From the NCBI RefSeq assembly GCF_025380365.1, contig NZ_JAOCQF010000001.1, positions 1,228,245 through 1,292,244 on the forward strand: DNA of 64,000 nt, read 5' to 3'. A program made the position numbers and the translations under genes. Below are positions 1-8,238 of this stretch, piece after piece (the first letter of the stretch is position 1; the number at the start of each line of letters is the position of its first letter). Below the pieces are notes generated by a model. It did not search any database. It worked only from the letters and a program-made list of their open reading frames with translations, and was not told the DNA's origin. This DNA comes from Albidovulum sediminis (lineage in GTDB: Bacteria > Pseudomonadota > Alphaproteobacteria > Rhodobacterales > Rhodobacteraceae).

Positions 1-1663
1 CCTGCCGCGTGGGCTTCCACATGTTGCGCTGTTCGCCGACCCAGGGGCCGGGGTCCTTGGGCGTGTCGGAGCCAAGCCCCCAGCATTTGCCCACCTTGTC
101 GGCCACGTCGCGGCCGATCAGGTCCGCCGCCCAGCCGTTCATCGAGCCGTAGCCGGTCGCATAGACGATGAGGTCGGCCGCAAGCTTCGTGCCGTCCTCC
201 AGCACCACGCCGTCGGGCACGATTTCCTTCACGTTGCCATGGGCCAGCTTGATCTGGCCGTCGATGATCAGCTGGCTGGCGCCGACGTCGATATAGTAGC
301 CCGATCCGCGGCGCAGGTACTTCATGAACAGGCCCGACCCGTCGGCGCCCCAGTCGAGCCAGAACCCCGCCTTTTCCAGCCCGGCGTAGAAGTCGGCGTC
401 GATCTCCTTCATCTTCTCGTAAAGCGGGATCTGGAAGGTGTGGAGGATCCTGTAGGGCAGGCTCGCGAAGATCAGGTCGGCCTTCTCGGTCGTCATCCCC
501 GACCGCACCGCCTGTTCGGAGTAAAGCCCGCCCAGCCCCACGTCCATCAGCGTGTCGGAGCGCACGATATGGGTCGAGGACCGCTGCACCATGGTCACGT
601 CGACGTCGTTTTCCCACAGCGCCGCGCAGATGTCGTGGGCCGAGTTGTTGGAGCCGATCACCACCGCCTTCCTGTCCTTGTAGGCATCCGGGCCGGTGTG
701 TTGCGAGGAATGGTGCTGGTCGCCCCGGAACGTCTCCATCCCCGGATAGGACGGCATGTTCGCCTTGCCCGACATGCCGGTGGCGAGCACAAGCTGCTTC
801 GGCCGCAGCACCACCTCCTCCCCGTCGCGGTCGACGACGACGGTCCATTCAGCGGTCTTCTCGTCGTATTTCGCAGACTTGCAGGTGGTCTTCGCCCAGT
901 AGTTCAGCTCCATCACCTTCGTGTACATCTCAAGCCAGTCGCCGATCTTGTCCTTGGGCGCGAACACCGGCCAGTTCTCGGGGAACTTGATGTAGGGCAG
1001 ATGGTCGTACCAGACCGGGTCATGCAGGCAGAGCGACTTGTAGCGCCGGCGCCAGCTGTCGCCGGGGCGATCGTTCTTCTCGACGATGATCGTCGGCACG
1101 CCCAGTTGCCTCAACCGCGCGCCCAGCGCGATGCCGCCCTGGCCGCCGCCGATGATGAGGACATAGGGCTGCCTTGTATAGCCAAGCTCGCGCGCCTCGG
1201 CCTCGCGTTCCTCCTTCCAGGTCGGGCGATGCTTGCCCGCGCCGTGCCGGGCGCCGAGGGGGCGGGTGAAGCCCTTGTGCTCCTCGTGGCCCTTGAGTTC
1301 GGCCATGGTGGTCAGCAGCGTCCAGATCCGGCCTCCGATCAGGCGGAGAAGGCCGTAGCCGCGCGCCACCCCCGTCTCGAACTCGATCCAGGCGGTGGTC
1401 ACGCCGCCATCCGCCGCCGCCGTCTCTCCCGCGGCGATCTTCCAGCCCGCGGGCCGTGTGGCGGCAAGCTGCGCCGTCAGCATGTCGGCGATCTGGCCCT
1501 TTCCTTCCGCCGTGTGGATGTTCCAGGTAAAGGTGACGAGGTCGCGCCAGTAGCAGTCGTCCTGAAAGCAGTCGGTCGCAGCGGCGATGTCGCCGGCCTC
1601 CAGCGCCGCCCCGAACCTGTCGAGCAGCGCCTGCACTTCGGCATTCGCGGTTGTGTCGAGCAT
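1..1663 (-). CDS. Flavin-containing monooxygenase with N-terminal SnoaL-like domain, 3' end outside window
   Basis: The reading frame starts at ATG 1663 and is still open at position 1, so the C-terminus is missing. Residues 1-125 look like a SnoaL/NTF2-type fold. From about residue 165 there is an FAD Rossmann motif (GGGQGG, 171-176) and, at 337-344, an NADPH-site motif GSNNSAHD; a late ATGY motif follows. This order is that of class B flavin monooxygenases (FMO/YUCCA-like), cytosolic enzymes that oxygenate N-, S- or carbonyl-containing small molecules with NADPH and O2. The substrate cannot be read from sequence. It is followed upstream by an AcoR-like regulator on the same strand, 140 bp away, which is a plausible controller. 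Family certain, substrate unknown. Confidence 0.88.
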   Translation of the reverse strand, partial: MLDTTANAEVQALLDRFGAALEAGDIAAATDCFQDDCYWRDLVTFTWNIHTAEGKGQIADMLTAQLAATRPAGWKIAAGETAAADGGVTTAWIEFETGVARGYGLLRLIGGRIWTLLTTMAELKGHEEHKGFTRPLGARHGAGKHRPTWKEEREAEARELGYTRQPYVLIIGGGQGGIALGARLRQLGVPTIIVEKNDRPGDSWRRRYKSLCLHDPVWYDHLPYIKFPENWPVFAPKDKIGDWLEMYTKVMELNYWAKTTCKSAKYDEKTAEWTVVVDRDGEEVVLRPKQLVLATGMSGKANMPSYPGMETFRGDQHHSSQHTGPDAYKDRKAVVIGSNNSAHDICAALWENDVDVTMVQRSSTHIVRSDTLMDVGLGGLYSEQAVRSGMTTEKADLIFASLPYRILHTFQIPLYEKMKEIDADFYAGLEKAGFWLDWGADGSGLFMKYLRRGSGYYIDVGASQLIIDGQIKLAHGNVKEIVPDGVVLEDGTKLAADLIVYATGYGSMNGWAADLIGRDVADKVGKCWGLGSDTPKDPGPWVGEQRNMWKPTRQ

Positions 1664-1774
1664 TGATGGTCCTCCCTGATCTGCTCCTCCTTCCGCAAGG
1701 GTGCCGACCGGGCGGCGCCTGTCACCGCAATCCCGCGCCGGGAAGGCGCGGCGGGCCACTTTCCCGCCCCCGTC

Positions 1775-1800
1775 GTTGCAGGCGCAACGCAAGGCGCAAC
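1775..1800. promoter_or_regulatory. Inverted and direct GCGCAAC repeats ahead of the monooxygenase gene
   Basis: In the 140-bp gap between the regulator stop and the monooxygenase start, GTTGC-N4-GCAAC (1775-1788) forms an inverted repeat and GCGCAAC recurs at 1794-1800. Position and symmetry suit an operator for the adjacent AcoR-like activator. This is inference from pattern only. Confidence 0.3.
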
Positions 1801-1803
1801 GGA

Positions 1804-3579
1804 TCAGGCCGGCCAAAGCCCTTCGCGCCGGGCGCGGCGCAGGATGGTGGAGCGGTTGACGCCAAGGCGGCGTGCGGCCAGCGCCATGTTCCCGCCGCAG
1901 GCCGCCAGGATGTCGGCAAGCGAGTCTTCCGCCGCGGCCCCGGCCCCGGCCTCGGCCAGCGGCGCGGGCGGCAGGTCCGGCAGGTCGATGACCGACCCCT
2001 CGGCCAGCGCGATCGCCACTTCGAGCGTGTTGGCCAGTTCGCGCAGGTTGCCCGGCCAGTCCCGCGCCTTCAGGTCTGCCCGCGCGGCGGGCGAAAGGCG
2101 CAGCGACTGCGGGCGCAGATGGCCGAACTGGCGCATCATCCGGTCGAGAAGCCAGTCGAAATCCTGCCTCAGGCGCAGCGGCGGCAGGGCCAGCCGCGCC
2201 GCCGCCAGGCGGAAGAAGAGATCGGCCCGGAACGTGCCCGCCCGGACCATCTGGGCCAGATCGGCGCTGCTGGCCGTGATCAGCCGTGGCCGGCGCCGCG
2301 CCGGCAGCGCGTCGAGCCCCGCGAGAACCTGCAAGAGCCGCGCCTGACCCTCGGGCCCGAGATCGCCGGGCGCGTCCACAAGCAGCGTCCCGCCTTCCGC
2401 CGTCTCGGCCAGCGCCGCCCAGTCGGACGCGGGCGCGGCCGCCGAGAGCACGACAAGGGGCCGGTTGCCCGGCTGGCTGGTGTGGATGGCGCGCGCCAGC
2501 CGTTCCTTCCCGGTCCCGGTCTCGCCCGACAGCAGCAGGGCAATCGCGGTGGGCGCCAGCCGCGCTGCCTCGGCCACCAGGCGCCGGATCGCCGGATCGG
2601 CGCCGCCGATGCTCTGGAACGCCGCCCCGGCCCCATCGCGCACCGCGGCCGGAAGCTTTTCCGACTGTGGCGCGATCGCGTGGCCGAACATCGCCTGCCC
2701 GTCGCGCAGCGTGATCAGCCGGTCCTCGGTCGGGCGCCCGCGCATCAGGTCGGGCAGGCTGTCGACGCCAAGGTGGAAGAAGCGGTCGATCCGTTGCCCC
2801 AGCACCGGCCCGTCCGCCTGCCGCGCCAGCACGGTTTCGGCGCCATGGGTCATGCCGATGATCCGCCCCGATCCGTCCAGCGCCACCGCCGCCTCGGGGT
2901 CCACGTCCAGGAACTCGGGGCTGGTGGAGAACCGCAGCACCCAGTCGCCCCGGTTCATCGCCATCAGGTTCGCCATTTCCACCCGCCGCACGCTGGCCCT
3001 GACGAGGTTGAGCGCGAGGCTCTGGCTGATCTTGGGCTGGGGCGAGCGCAGGAGCGAGATGTCGAGCACCGCCGACAGCGTGCCGCCGGTGTCGAAGATC
3101 GGCGCCGCGGTGCAGGACAACGGCGTGTGGGTCAGGTCGAAATGGTCGGACTGGTGGATCGTGACCGCCTCCTGCGTCACGATGCAGGAGCCGACGCCAC
3201 AGGTGCCGGCGAGGTCCTCGGACCAGTCGGACCCGAGGTAGAGACCCGCCCGGCGCAGTTCATCCTCGAACTTCGGGTCGCCGAAGTAATCCACCGTCAC
3301 GCCCTTGGCGTCGGCCAGCAGGAGGACGTAATTCTGCCCGGCGATCTGGCGAAACAGCGCCTCAAGCCCGCTGCGGGCGATGGCGATCAGCCGCTCCGAC
3401 TGCTCTCGATGTTCGCGCAGGCGTGCGTCGGTGACGATGTGGGCAGGGCTCGGCTTGGCCGGGTCCATGCCGTACTGCTCGACGCAGCGCCGCCAGGACT
3501 GGGCCACGAGGGCATCGCGCCCGACCGCGCGGCCGGACAGGACCTGGTCGATTTCGCGCAGGTGCGACAGATCTGACAC
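1804..3579 (-). CDS. AcoR-like GAF/AAA+/Fis-type activator lacking the GAFTGA loop
   Basis: A 591-residue protein from GTG 3579, at the SDLSHL start. Order: N-terminal GAF-like sensor (TCGVGSC, SDHF), AAA+ module with Walker A GETGTGKE, arginine-finger segment FRADLFFRL and RDWPGNLREL, then a C-terminal Fis-type helix-turn-helix ending NRSTILRRARREG. In normal sigma-54 activators about 45 residues with the GAFTGA loop lie between Walker A and Walker B; here that stretch is cut to about ten residues and Walker B reads GGTLLVDAPGD rather than the usual DE pair. The protein therefore cannot engage sigma-54 in the usual way and is probably a sigma-70-type activator or repressor. Related GAFTGA-less regulators are known in Rhodobacter (NtrC). 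It lies between the monooxygenase gene and dctR, all on the same strand. Confidence 0.88.
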   Translation of the reverse strand: MSDLSHLREIDQVLSGRAVGRDALVAQSWRRCVEQYGMDPAKPSPAHIVTDARLREHREQSERLIAIARSGLEALFRQIAGQNYVLLLADAKGVTVDYFGDPKFEDELRRAGLYLGSDWSEDLAGTCGVGSCIVTQEAVTIHQSDHFDLTHTPLSCTAAPIFDTGGTLSAVLDISLLRSPQPKISQSLALNLVRASVRRVEMANLMAMNRGDWVLRFSTSPEFLDVDPEAAVALDGSGRIIGMTHGAETVLARQADGPVLGQRIDRFFHLGVDSLPDLMRGRPTEDRLITLRDGQAMFGHAIAPQSEKLPAAVRDGAGAAFQSIGGADPAIRRLVAEAARLAPTAIALLLSGETGTGKERLARAIHTSQPGNRPLVVLSAAAPASDWAALAETAEGGTLLVDAPGDLGPEGQARLLQVLAGLDALPARRRPRLITASSADLAQMVRAGTFRADLFFRLAAARLALPPLRLRQDFDWLLDRMMRQFGHLRPQSLRLSPAARADLKARDWPGNLRELANTLEVAIALAEGSVIDLPDLPPAPLAEAGAGAAAEDSLADILAACGGNMALAARRLGVNRSTILRRARREGLWPA

Positions 3580-3718
3580 GGCGGCCTCCCTCGCCTCGCC
3601 CTTCCCCCCTCGTCGGAACGTCAGCGTGAAGCAGATCGTGGCGCGGGGCAATCCTCCCAAGGTCGCAGACCGGCATCCGGTTCCCGGCCGGGATGGCGGG
3701 CGCGGCGTGGCTGCCGGA

Positions 3719-4321
3719 TCAGGCAAGCCCCGCGACGATCTGCGCGAGTTCGGCCACATTGCGCGCGCCCATCTTCTGCAGGACGCGCGCGCGGTGCACC
3801 TCGACCGTGCGGGTGGCGATGCCCAGCCGGTCGGCGATCTGCTTGTTCAGCTGCCCCTCGAGCATCAGTTGCATGACCTGGTGTTCACGTGCCGACAGGC
3901 TTTCGACCCGGTCCGCCCGCGCCGCCCGATCCTGGCGGATCGAGATCGCCTTCATCGCCAGATCGACGATCTGGTTGTCGTTGAAGGGTTTTTCGAGAAA
4001 GTCGAAGGCCCCGGCCTTGAGGCTCTGCACCGCCAGCGGCACGTCGGCATGGCCGGTCAGGAAGATCACCGGCGGCAACCCGGCCGGGCGCGGGTCCAGC
4101 GCGTTCAGCGCGTCGAGCACCTGCGGCCCCGACATCCCCTCCATCCGCACGTCAAGGATGATGCAGCCGCAATCGCCCTGCGGCCAGGCAGCCAGGAACG
4201 CCTCGCCTGAGGGCCAGGTCCGCGCCGCGATCCCGCGCGAGGCGAACAGGAACGCCAGCGCGTCGCGCAGCGCCTCCTCGTCGTCGACGATATGCACGGC
4301 AAGGCCGGCGGGCGCGCTCAT
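3719..4321 (-). CDS. dctR: FixJ/NarL-type response regulator DctR-like
   Basis: A 200-residue regulator. Residues 1-125 are a receiver with DDEE at 13-16, phospho-acceptor D57 (ILDVRM), T in FLTGH and K in EKPF. The C-terminal third is a LuxR-type helix-turn-helix (LSAREHQVMQLM, TVEVHRARVLQKM). The ATG overlaps the stop of the kinase gene by four bases (ATGA), so the two are translated together. The architecture and the adjacent TRAP operon match Rhodobacter capsulatus DctR, which with DctS controls C4-dicarboxylate uptake. It contrasts with enteric and rhizobial DctD, which are sigma-54 proteins. The role in dctPQM control is inferred from context. Confidence 0.86.
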   Translation of the reverse strand: MSAPAGLAVHIVDDEEALRDALAFLFASRGIAARTWPSGEAFLAAWPQGDCGCIILDVRMEGMSGPQVLDALNALDPRPAGLPPVIFLTGHADVPLAVQSLKAGAFDFLEKPFNDNQIVDLAMKAISIRQDRAARADRVESLSAREHQVMQLMLEGQLNKQIADRLGIATRTVEVHRARVLQKMGARNVAELAQIVAGLA

Positions 4322-6399
4322 CTGTCCTCTCCGGCTTCTGCGGCCAGTTCGGCGGAGTGCCGGGCATCCGCGGCGGCGCCAGCCACCGGCAGGAGGATGC
4401 GGAAGACCGTGCCCCCGCCGGGGTTCGGCGCATGGGCGAGCGTGCCGTGATGCAGTTCCACGATCGACCGGCAGATGTTCAGCCCCATACCCATGCCCTG
4501 GCTCTTGGTGCTGGTGAAGGGGTCGAACAGCCGCTCCGCCAGCGCCTCGGGGATGCCCGCGCCGCGGTCCGCGACCTCGACGCGCACCGCTTCGCCCTCG
4601 CACGCGAGCCGCACGACAAGCGCCCCGCCCTCCCGGCGCGGCTCCTCGGCCATGGCCTCCATGCCGTTGCGGACCAGGTTGACCAGCACCTGCTCGATCA
4701 GGATGCGGTCGGCCAGGACCGGGGGTAGCGGCGCCTCGGGCGGGTCGAGCACCAGCCGCACCCGCATCTCGCGCGCGTCGGCGGCCAGAAGGCCGATGGC
4801 ATCCGCCGCGACCTCGGCAAGGTCGAGCGGGAAGAAATGCGGCGCGCGCTTCTTCACGAAGTCCTGGATGCGGCGGATGATCAGGCCGGCGCGGCGGGAC
4901 TGCGCCGCCATCTTCTCGAACGCGGTGCGCAGAAGCGCGGGGTCGGCGCGGCCGGCGTCCATCAGGTTCAGCCCCCCCGCCGCGTAGGAGGCGATCGCGC
5001 CGAGCGGCTGGTTCAGCTCATGCGCCAGCGTCGAGGCCATTTCGCCCAAGGTGACCAGCCGGCCGGTCCGCGCCAGGCTTTCGTCCTGCGCGCGGGCAAG
5101 CCGTGCCGCGCGCTTGGCCTCGGTGATGTCGATCACCGATCCCATCCAGCCCTGGTGGCGGCCCTGCGCGTCGATCAGCGGCGCCTCGTAGACCTGCACG
5201 TCGATGAGGGTGCCGTCGGCGCGGCGGAACCGGCTTTCGAAGCTTTGCGGCACCGCCGGCCCCTCGGCCAGGCGGCGCTGGCGGGCCAGCGTGTCCTCCA
5301 TCCCCTCGGGCGACCAGTAGGGCATCGGCGGTGTGCGCCCGACCAGGTCCGCGGCGGGCAGATCGACGAGCTTGCAGAAGGCCGCGTTGACGTAAAGGAT
5401 ACGCCCGGCGTGGTCCTTGGCGCGCAGCCCCACGGTCAGGCTTTCCTCCATCGATCGGCGAAAGGCCATCTCGGCGCGCAGCCTCTCCTCGGCCCGGCGC
5501 CGGCTCAGCGCGTTGCGCTGCACGACAAGAAGCGCGAGGATCGCGAAGGCCGCCAGCGCCACGATCGCCCCCATCAGCGCAGTATTGCCGACGATGGGAG
5601 AGCCGTCGTAGGCGGTGATTTCCAGCACGCTGCCCGCCAGCGGCGGGTCGAAGCTGATGCGGTGCTGCGGCGCGCCCTCGGCCACCGGGCGGCGCGCGCG
5701 TTCGGCCAGGGTCTGGCGCGTGTCCGCCAGCCGGACGCCGTATTGCTCGGCGATCCACCAGGGAATGTGGCGGTCCAGCATGATCGGCAGCGAGACCGAG
5801 GCGACGACCACCCCGCCCTCGACCGTGGCCAGCCGCTGCGCCATCGCGACCACGCCCGCTTCCACCTGTCCGTAGATCGGGCGCGCGGTCGCGGTCCCGG
5901 TCCGCAGGACCTGCGCGACCAGCGCCATCTCGGCCTCGCCCGCGCGCTGTTCGGCCACGGCCGAGACGAGCCGGCCCTCGGCGTCGAACCAGTGCACCGC
6001 CAGCATCTCGGGATTGGCCGCGATGTGAAGCCGCGCCCGCGCCTTCAGCACCTCGTGCGCGACCCCGCTCGCGGCATCAAGGGCCAGGCGCACCAGCATG
6101 TCCTCGTCCACCGACATCTGGAAGCGCAGCGTCTGCTCGACCCAAAGGGCGTCGGTCGCGATCTTGGCCTTGGCGCGTTCGCCGTCCGAACGGTCGACGA
6201 CCCAGACAAGGGCGCCGACCAGCGCGACCAGGGCCACGATGGCGGCCAGCGGGACCAGCGACAGCACGTCCCATCGCCGCGAGGGCAACAGGCTCCCGGC
6301 CGCCCAGGGCTCGGGTCCGCCATGCCCCTGAAGGCTCGGGGCGGCATCGGTGCTTCGGTCCTTCGGCGTGCCGCATCCTCCCCATCGACACGGGCCCAT
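4318..6399 (-). CDS. dctS: DctS-like sensor histidine kinase
   Basis: About 693 residues. A first membrane segment lies near residues 46-68, followed by a periplasmic sensor region, a second membrane segment (LAAFAILALLVV), a cytoplasmic PAS domain with PAC end (GWMGSVIDITEAKR), the phospho-acceptor box STLAHELNQPLGAI and an HATPase domain with NLVRNGMEAM, DRGAGIP and GMGMGL. This is the layout of DctS, the C4-dicarboxylate sensor. I use ATG 6399; a GTG at 6456 would add 19 residues but lies on the inverted repeat near the dctP promoter, so it is less likely. It is divergent from dctP, which fits control of that operon. Ligand not provable from sequence. Confidence 0.86.
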   Translation of the reverse strand: MGPCRWGGCGTPKDRSTDAAPSLQGHGGPEPWAAGSLLPSRRWDVLSLVPLAAIVALVALVGALVWVVDRSDGERAKAKIATDALWVEQTLRFQMSVDEDMLVRLALDAASGVAHEVLKARARLHIAANPEMLAVHWFDAEGRLVSAVAEQRAGEAEMALVAQVLRTGTATARPIYGQVEAGVVAMAQRLATVEGGVVVASVSLPIMLDRHIPWWIAEQYGVRLADTRQTLAERARRPVAEGAPQHRISFDPPLAGSVLEITAYDGSPIVGNTALMGAIVALAAFAILALLVVQRNALSRRRAEERLRAEMAFRRSMEESLTVGLRAKDHAGRILYVNAAFCKLVDLPAADLVGRTPPMPYWSPEGMEDTLARQRRLAEGPAVPQSFESRFRRADGTLIDVQVYEAPLIDAQGRHQGWMGSVIDITEAKRAARLARAQDESLARTGRLVTLGEMASTLAHELNQPLGAIASYAAGGLNLMDAGRADPALLRTAFEKMAAQSRRAGLIIRRIQDFVKKRAPHFFPLDLAEVAADAIGLLAADAREMRVRLVLDPPEAPLPPVLADRILIEQVLVNLVRNGMEAMAEEPRREGGALVVRLACEGEAVRVEVADRGAGIPEALAERLFDPFTSTKSQGMGMGLNICRSIVELHHGTLAHAPNPGGGTVFRILLPVAGAAADARHSAELAAEAGEDR

Positions 6400-6441
6400 C
6401 GAAACAGGGACAGGTTGTGCCGCCCCCACCCGGACCTGTCT

Positions 6442-6459
6442 ATTGCGGAAAGCCACAAT
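6442..6459. promoter_or_regulatory. Inverted repeat in the dctS-dctP divergent region
   Basis: ATTGCGG-N4-CCACAAT is an inverted repeat with one mismatch in seven, and a further TTGCGGCAA copy lies at 6476-6484, 31 bases later. The spaced TTGCGG units between a two-component pair and a TRAP operon suggest DctR binding sites. No sigma-54 -24/-12 element was found. Inference only. Confidence 0.4.
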
Positions 6460-6532
6460 AGCGCGGCGCGCCTTCTTGCGGCAATGCAGTTGTCATGCCG
6501 CCGAGGAGGGCGGAGTTGAGGAGGAGAATCAC

Positions 6533-7537
6533 ATGCTGACCCGTCGCACGCTTGCAGCACTTGCCGGCGCCACCGCCCTTGCCCTGTCGCTGGCCGCTCC
6601 GGCCTTCGCCCAGGACAAGATCGTCATCAAGTTCAGCCACGTCGTCGCCCCGGACACGCCCAAGGGCAAGGGTGCAGCCAAGTTCGAGGAACTGGCCGAG
6701 GCCTATACCAACGGCGCTGTGGACGTCGAGGTCTATCCCAACAGCCAGCTCTACAAGGACAAGGAAGAGCTTGAGGCGCTGCAGCTGGGCGCGGTGCAGA
6801 TGCTCGCCCCCTCGCTGGCCAAGTTCGGCCCGCTCGGCGTGCAGGACTTCGAGGTTTTCGACCTGCCCTTCATCTTCCCCAGCTACGACGCGCTGCGCAA
6901 GGTCACCCAGGGCGAGGTCGGCAAGTCGCTGCTGGCCAAGCTGGAGGACAAGGGGATCACGGGCCTTGCCTACTGGGACAACGGCTTCAAGATCATGTCG
7001 GCCAACAGCCCGCTGAAGACGCCCGACGACTTCCTCGGCCTGAAGATGCGCATCCAGTCGTCGAAGGTGCTTGAGGCGGAGATGAACGCGCTTGGCGCGG
7101 TGCCGCAGGTCATGGCCTTCTCCGAGGTCTACCAGGCGCTGCAGACCGGCGTCGTCGACGGCACCGAAAACCCGCCCTCGAACATGTTCACCCAGAAGAT
7201 GAACGAGGTGCAGACCAACGCCACGCTGTCGAACCACGGCTATCTCGGCTATGCGGTCATCGTGAACAAGCAGTTCTGGGACGGCCTGCCCGAGGACGTG
7301 CGCGCGGGTCTTGAAAAGGCCATGGCCGAGGCGACCGACTACGCCAACTCCATCGCCAAGGAAGAAAACGACAAGGCGCTTGCGGCGATGCAGGCGGCCG
7401 GCACGACCGAGTTCCACGAACTGACCGAGGAAGAGCGCGCGGCCTGGGTCGCAGCACTTGAGCCGGTGCACGAGGAAATGGCCGAGCGCATCGGCGCCGA
7501 GACCATCGCGGCCGTGAAGGCCGCGGTCGGCGAATAG
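6533..7537 (+). CDS. dctP: TRAP transporter substrate-binding protein DctP
   Basis: A 334-residue periplasmic binding protein. The start is fixed by the GAGGAG ribosome site just upstream. A Sec signal peptide ends at AFA-QDK (near residue 26). The mature part begins KIVIKFSHVVAPDTPKGKGA and carries family signatures FDLPFIF, GLAYWDNGFK and KMRIQSS, with the conserved Arg of the last motif expected to bind the substrate carboxylate. It would capture a C4-dicarboxylate such as malate, succinate or fumarate and hand it to DctQM. The divergent DctSR pair supports the C4-dicarboxylate assignment over other TRAP substrates. A strong hairpin separates it from dctQ. Confidence 0.9.
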   Translation: MLTRRTLAALAGATALALSLAAPAFAQDKIVIKFSHVVAPDTPKGKGAAKFEELAEAYTNGAVDVEVYPNSQLYKDKEELEALQLGAVQMLAPSLAKFGPLGVQDFEVFDLPFIFPSYDALRKVTQGEVGKSLLAKLEDKGITGLAYWDNGFKIMSANSPLKTPDDFLGLKMRIQSSKVLEAEMNALGAVPQVMAFSEVYQALQTGVVDGTENPPSNMFTQKMNEVQTNATLSNHGYLGYAVIVNKQFWDGLPEDVRAGLEKAMAEATDYANSIAKEENDKALAAMQAAGTTEFHELTEEERAAWVAALEPVHEEMAERIGAETIAAVKAAVGE

Positions 7538-7551
7538 CGCCAGACCCCCGG

Positions 7552-7578
7552 GGGCGGCCGCAAGGGCCGCCCTTTCTT
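7552..7578 (+). terminator. Hairpin between dctP and dctQ, partial terminator
   Basis: GGGCGGCC, five-base loop, GGCCGCCC, followed by TTTCTT. An 8-bp GC stem with a short T-rich tail inside a transport operon is typical of partial termination or RNA protection, which keeps the binding protein in excess over the membrane subunits. Structure is seen; function is inferred. Confidence 0.6.
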
Positions 7579-7608
7579 CGTTTCAGCCCCTGCCCCGCGA
7601 GGTGTGCC

Positions 7609-8238
7609 ATGCTGCGCCTTCTCGACCGGCTGGAAGAAGTGCTGATCGCCACGCTGATCGCGGTGGCGACGATCCTCATCTTCCTGTCCGTTTCCCACCG
7701 CTTCGCCATCGGCTTCGCCGCCGACCTGGTGGGCTATGCCCGCTCCAACGACCTCGAGACGCTGGGCAACATGGCCCGGTCGACCTTCAAGGCCATCAAC
7801 GCGCTCAAGATGACCTGGGCGCAGGAGGCGACGATCTACCTGTTCGTCTGGATGGCCAAGTTCGGCGCCGCCTACGGGGTGCGTACCGGCATCCATGTCG
7901 GCGTCGACATCCTGGCCGAACGCCTGCACGGGACCGCGCGGCGCACGATCACCATCGTCGCCATGTCGGGCGGCATCCTCTTTACCGCCATCATCGTCTG
8001 GATCGGCGCCGACTTCGTCTGGCATGTTCGGGCGGGCGGGCAGACCACGCCCGACCTCGAGATCCCGTCCTGGATCGTCTACCTCGCCGTGCCGCTCGGC
8101 TCGGCGCTGATGTGCTTCCGCTTCGTGCAGGCGCTGCACCTCTACCTGACCACGGGTGATGTCGCGCATCACGACCATGGTGCCGTCGACGGGATCGACG
8201 ACGAGGCCGACGACCTGGCCAAGGGGGGCCACGCATGA
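7609..8238 (+). CDS. dctQ: TRAP transporter small membrane subunit DctQ
   Basis: A 209-residue inner-membrane protein with four hydrophobic segments (starting LIATLIAVATILIF and ending in SALMCFRFVQALHLYL) and the family motif EEATIYLFVWMAKFGAAYGV-like region, here WAQEATIYLFVWMAK. DctQ proteins form the small, four-helix partner of the DctM permease. It follows dctP after a hairpin, and its stop codon overlaps the dctM start (ATGA), so QM are translated together. The C-terminal tail is long, acidic and His-containing (DVAHHDHGAVDGIDDEADD). Confidence 0.9.
   Translation: MLRLLDRLEEVLIATLIAVATILIFLSVSHRFAIGFAADLVGYARSNDLETLGNMARSTFKAINALKMTWAQEATIYLFVWMAKFGAAYGVRTGIHVGVDILAERLHGTARRTITIVAMSGGILFTAIIVWIGADFVWHVRAGGQTTPDLEIPSWIVYLAVPLGSALMCFRFVQALHLYLTTGDVAHHDHGAVDGIDDEADDLAKGGHA

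Noticed and set aside
1651-3576. Very long open frame on the + strand opposite the AcoR-like gene
   Set aside because: Arg/Pro/Gly-rich with no motif; the minus strand encodes clear domains. It is a shadow frame of GC-rich third positions.
6457-6532. Sigma-54 promoter for dctP
   Set aside because: No TGGCAC-N5-TTGC element, and the paired regulator is FixJ-type rather than DctD-type.
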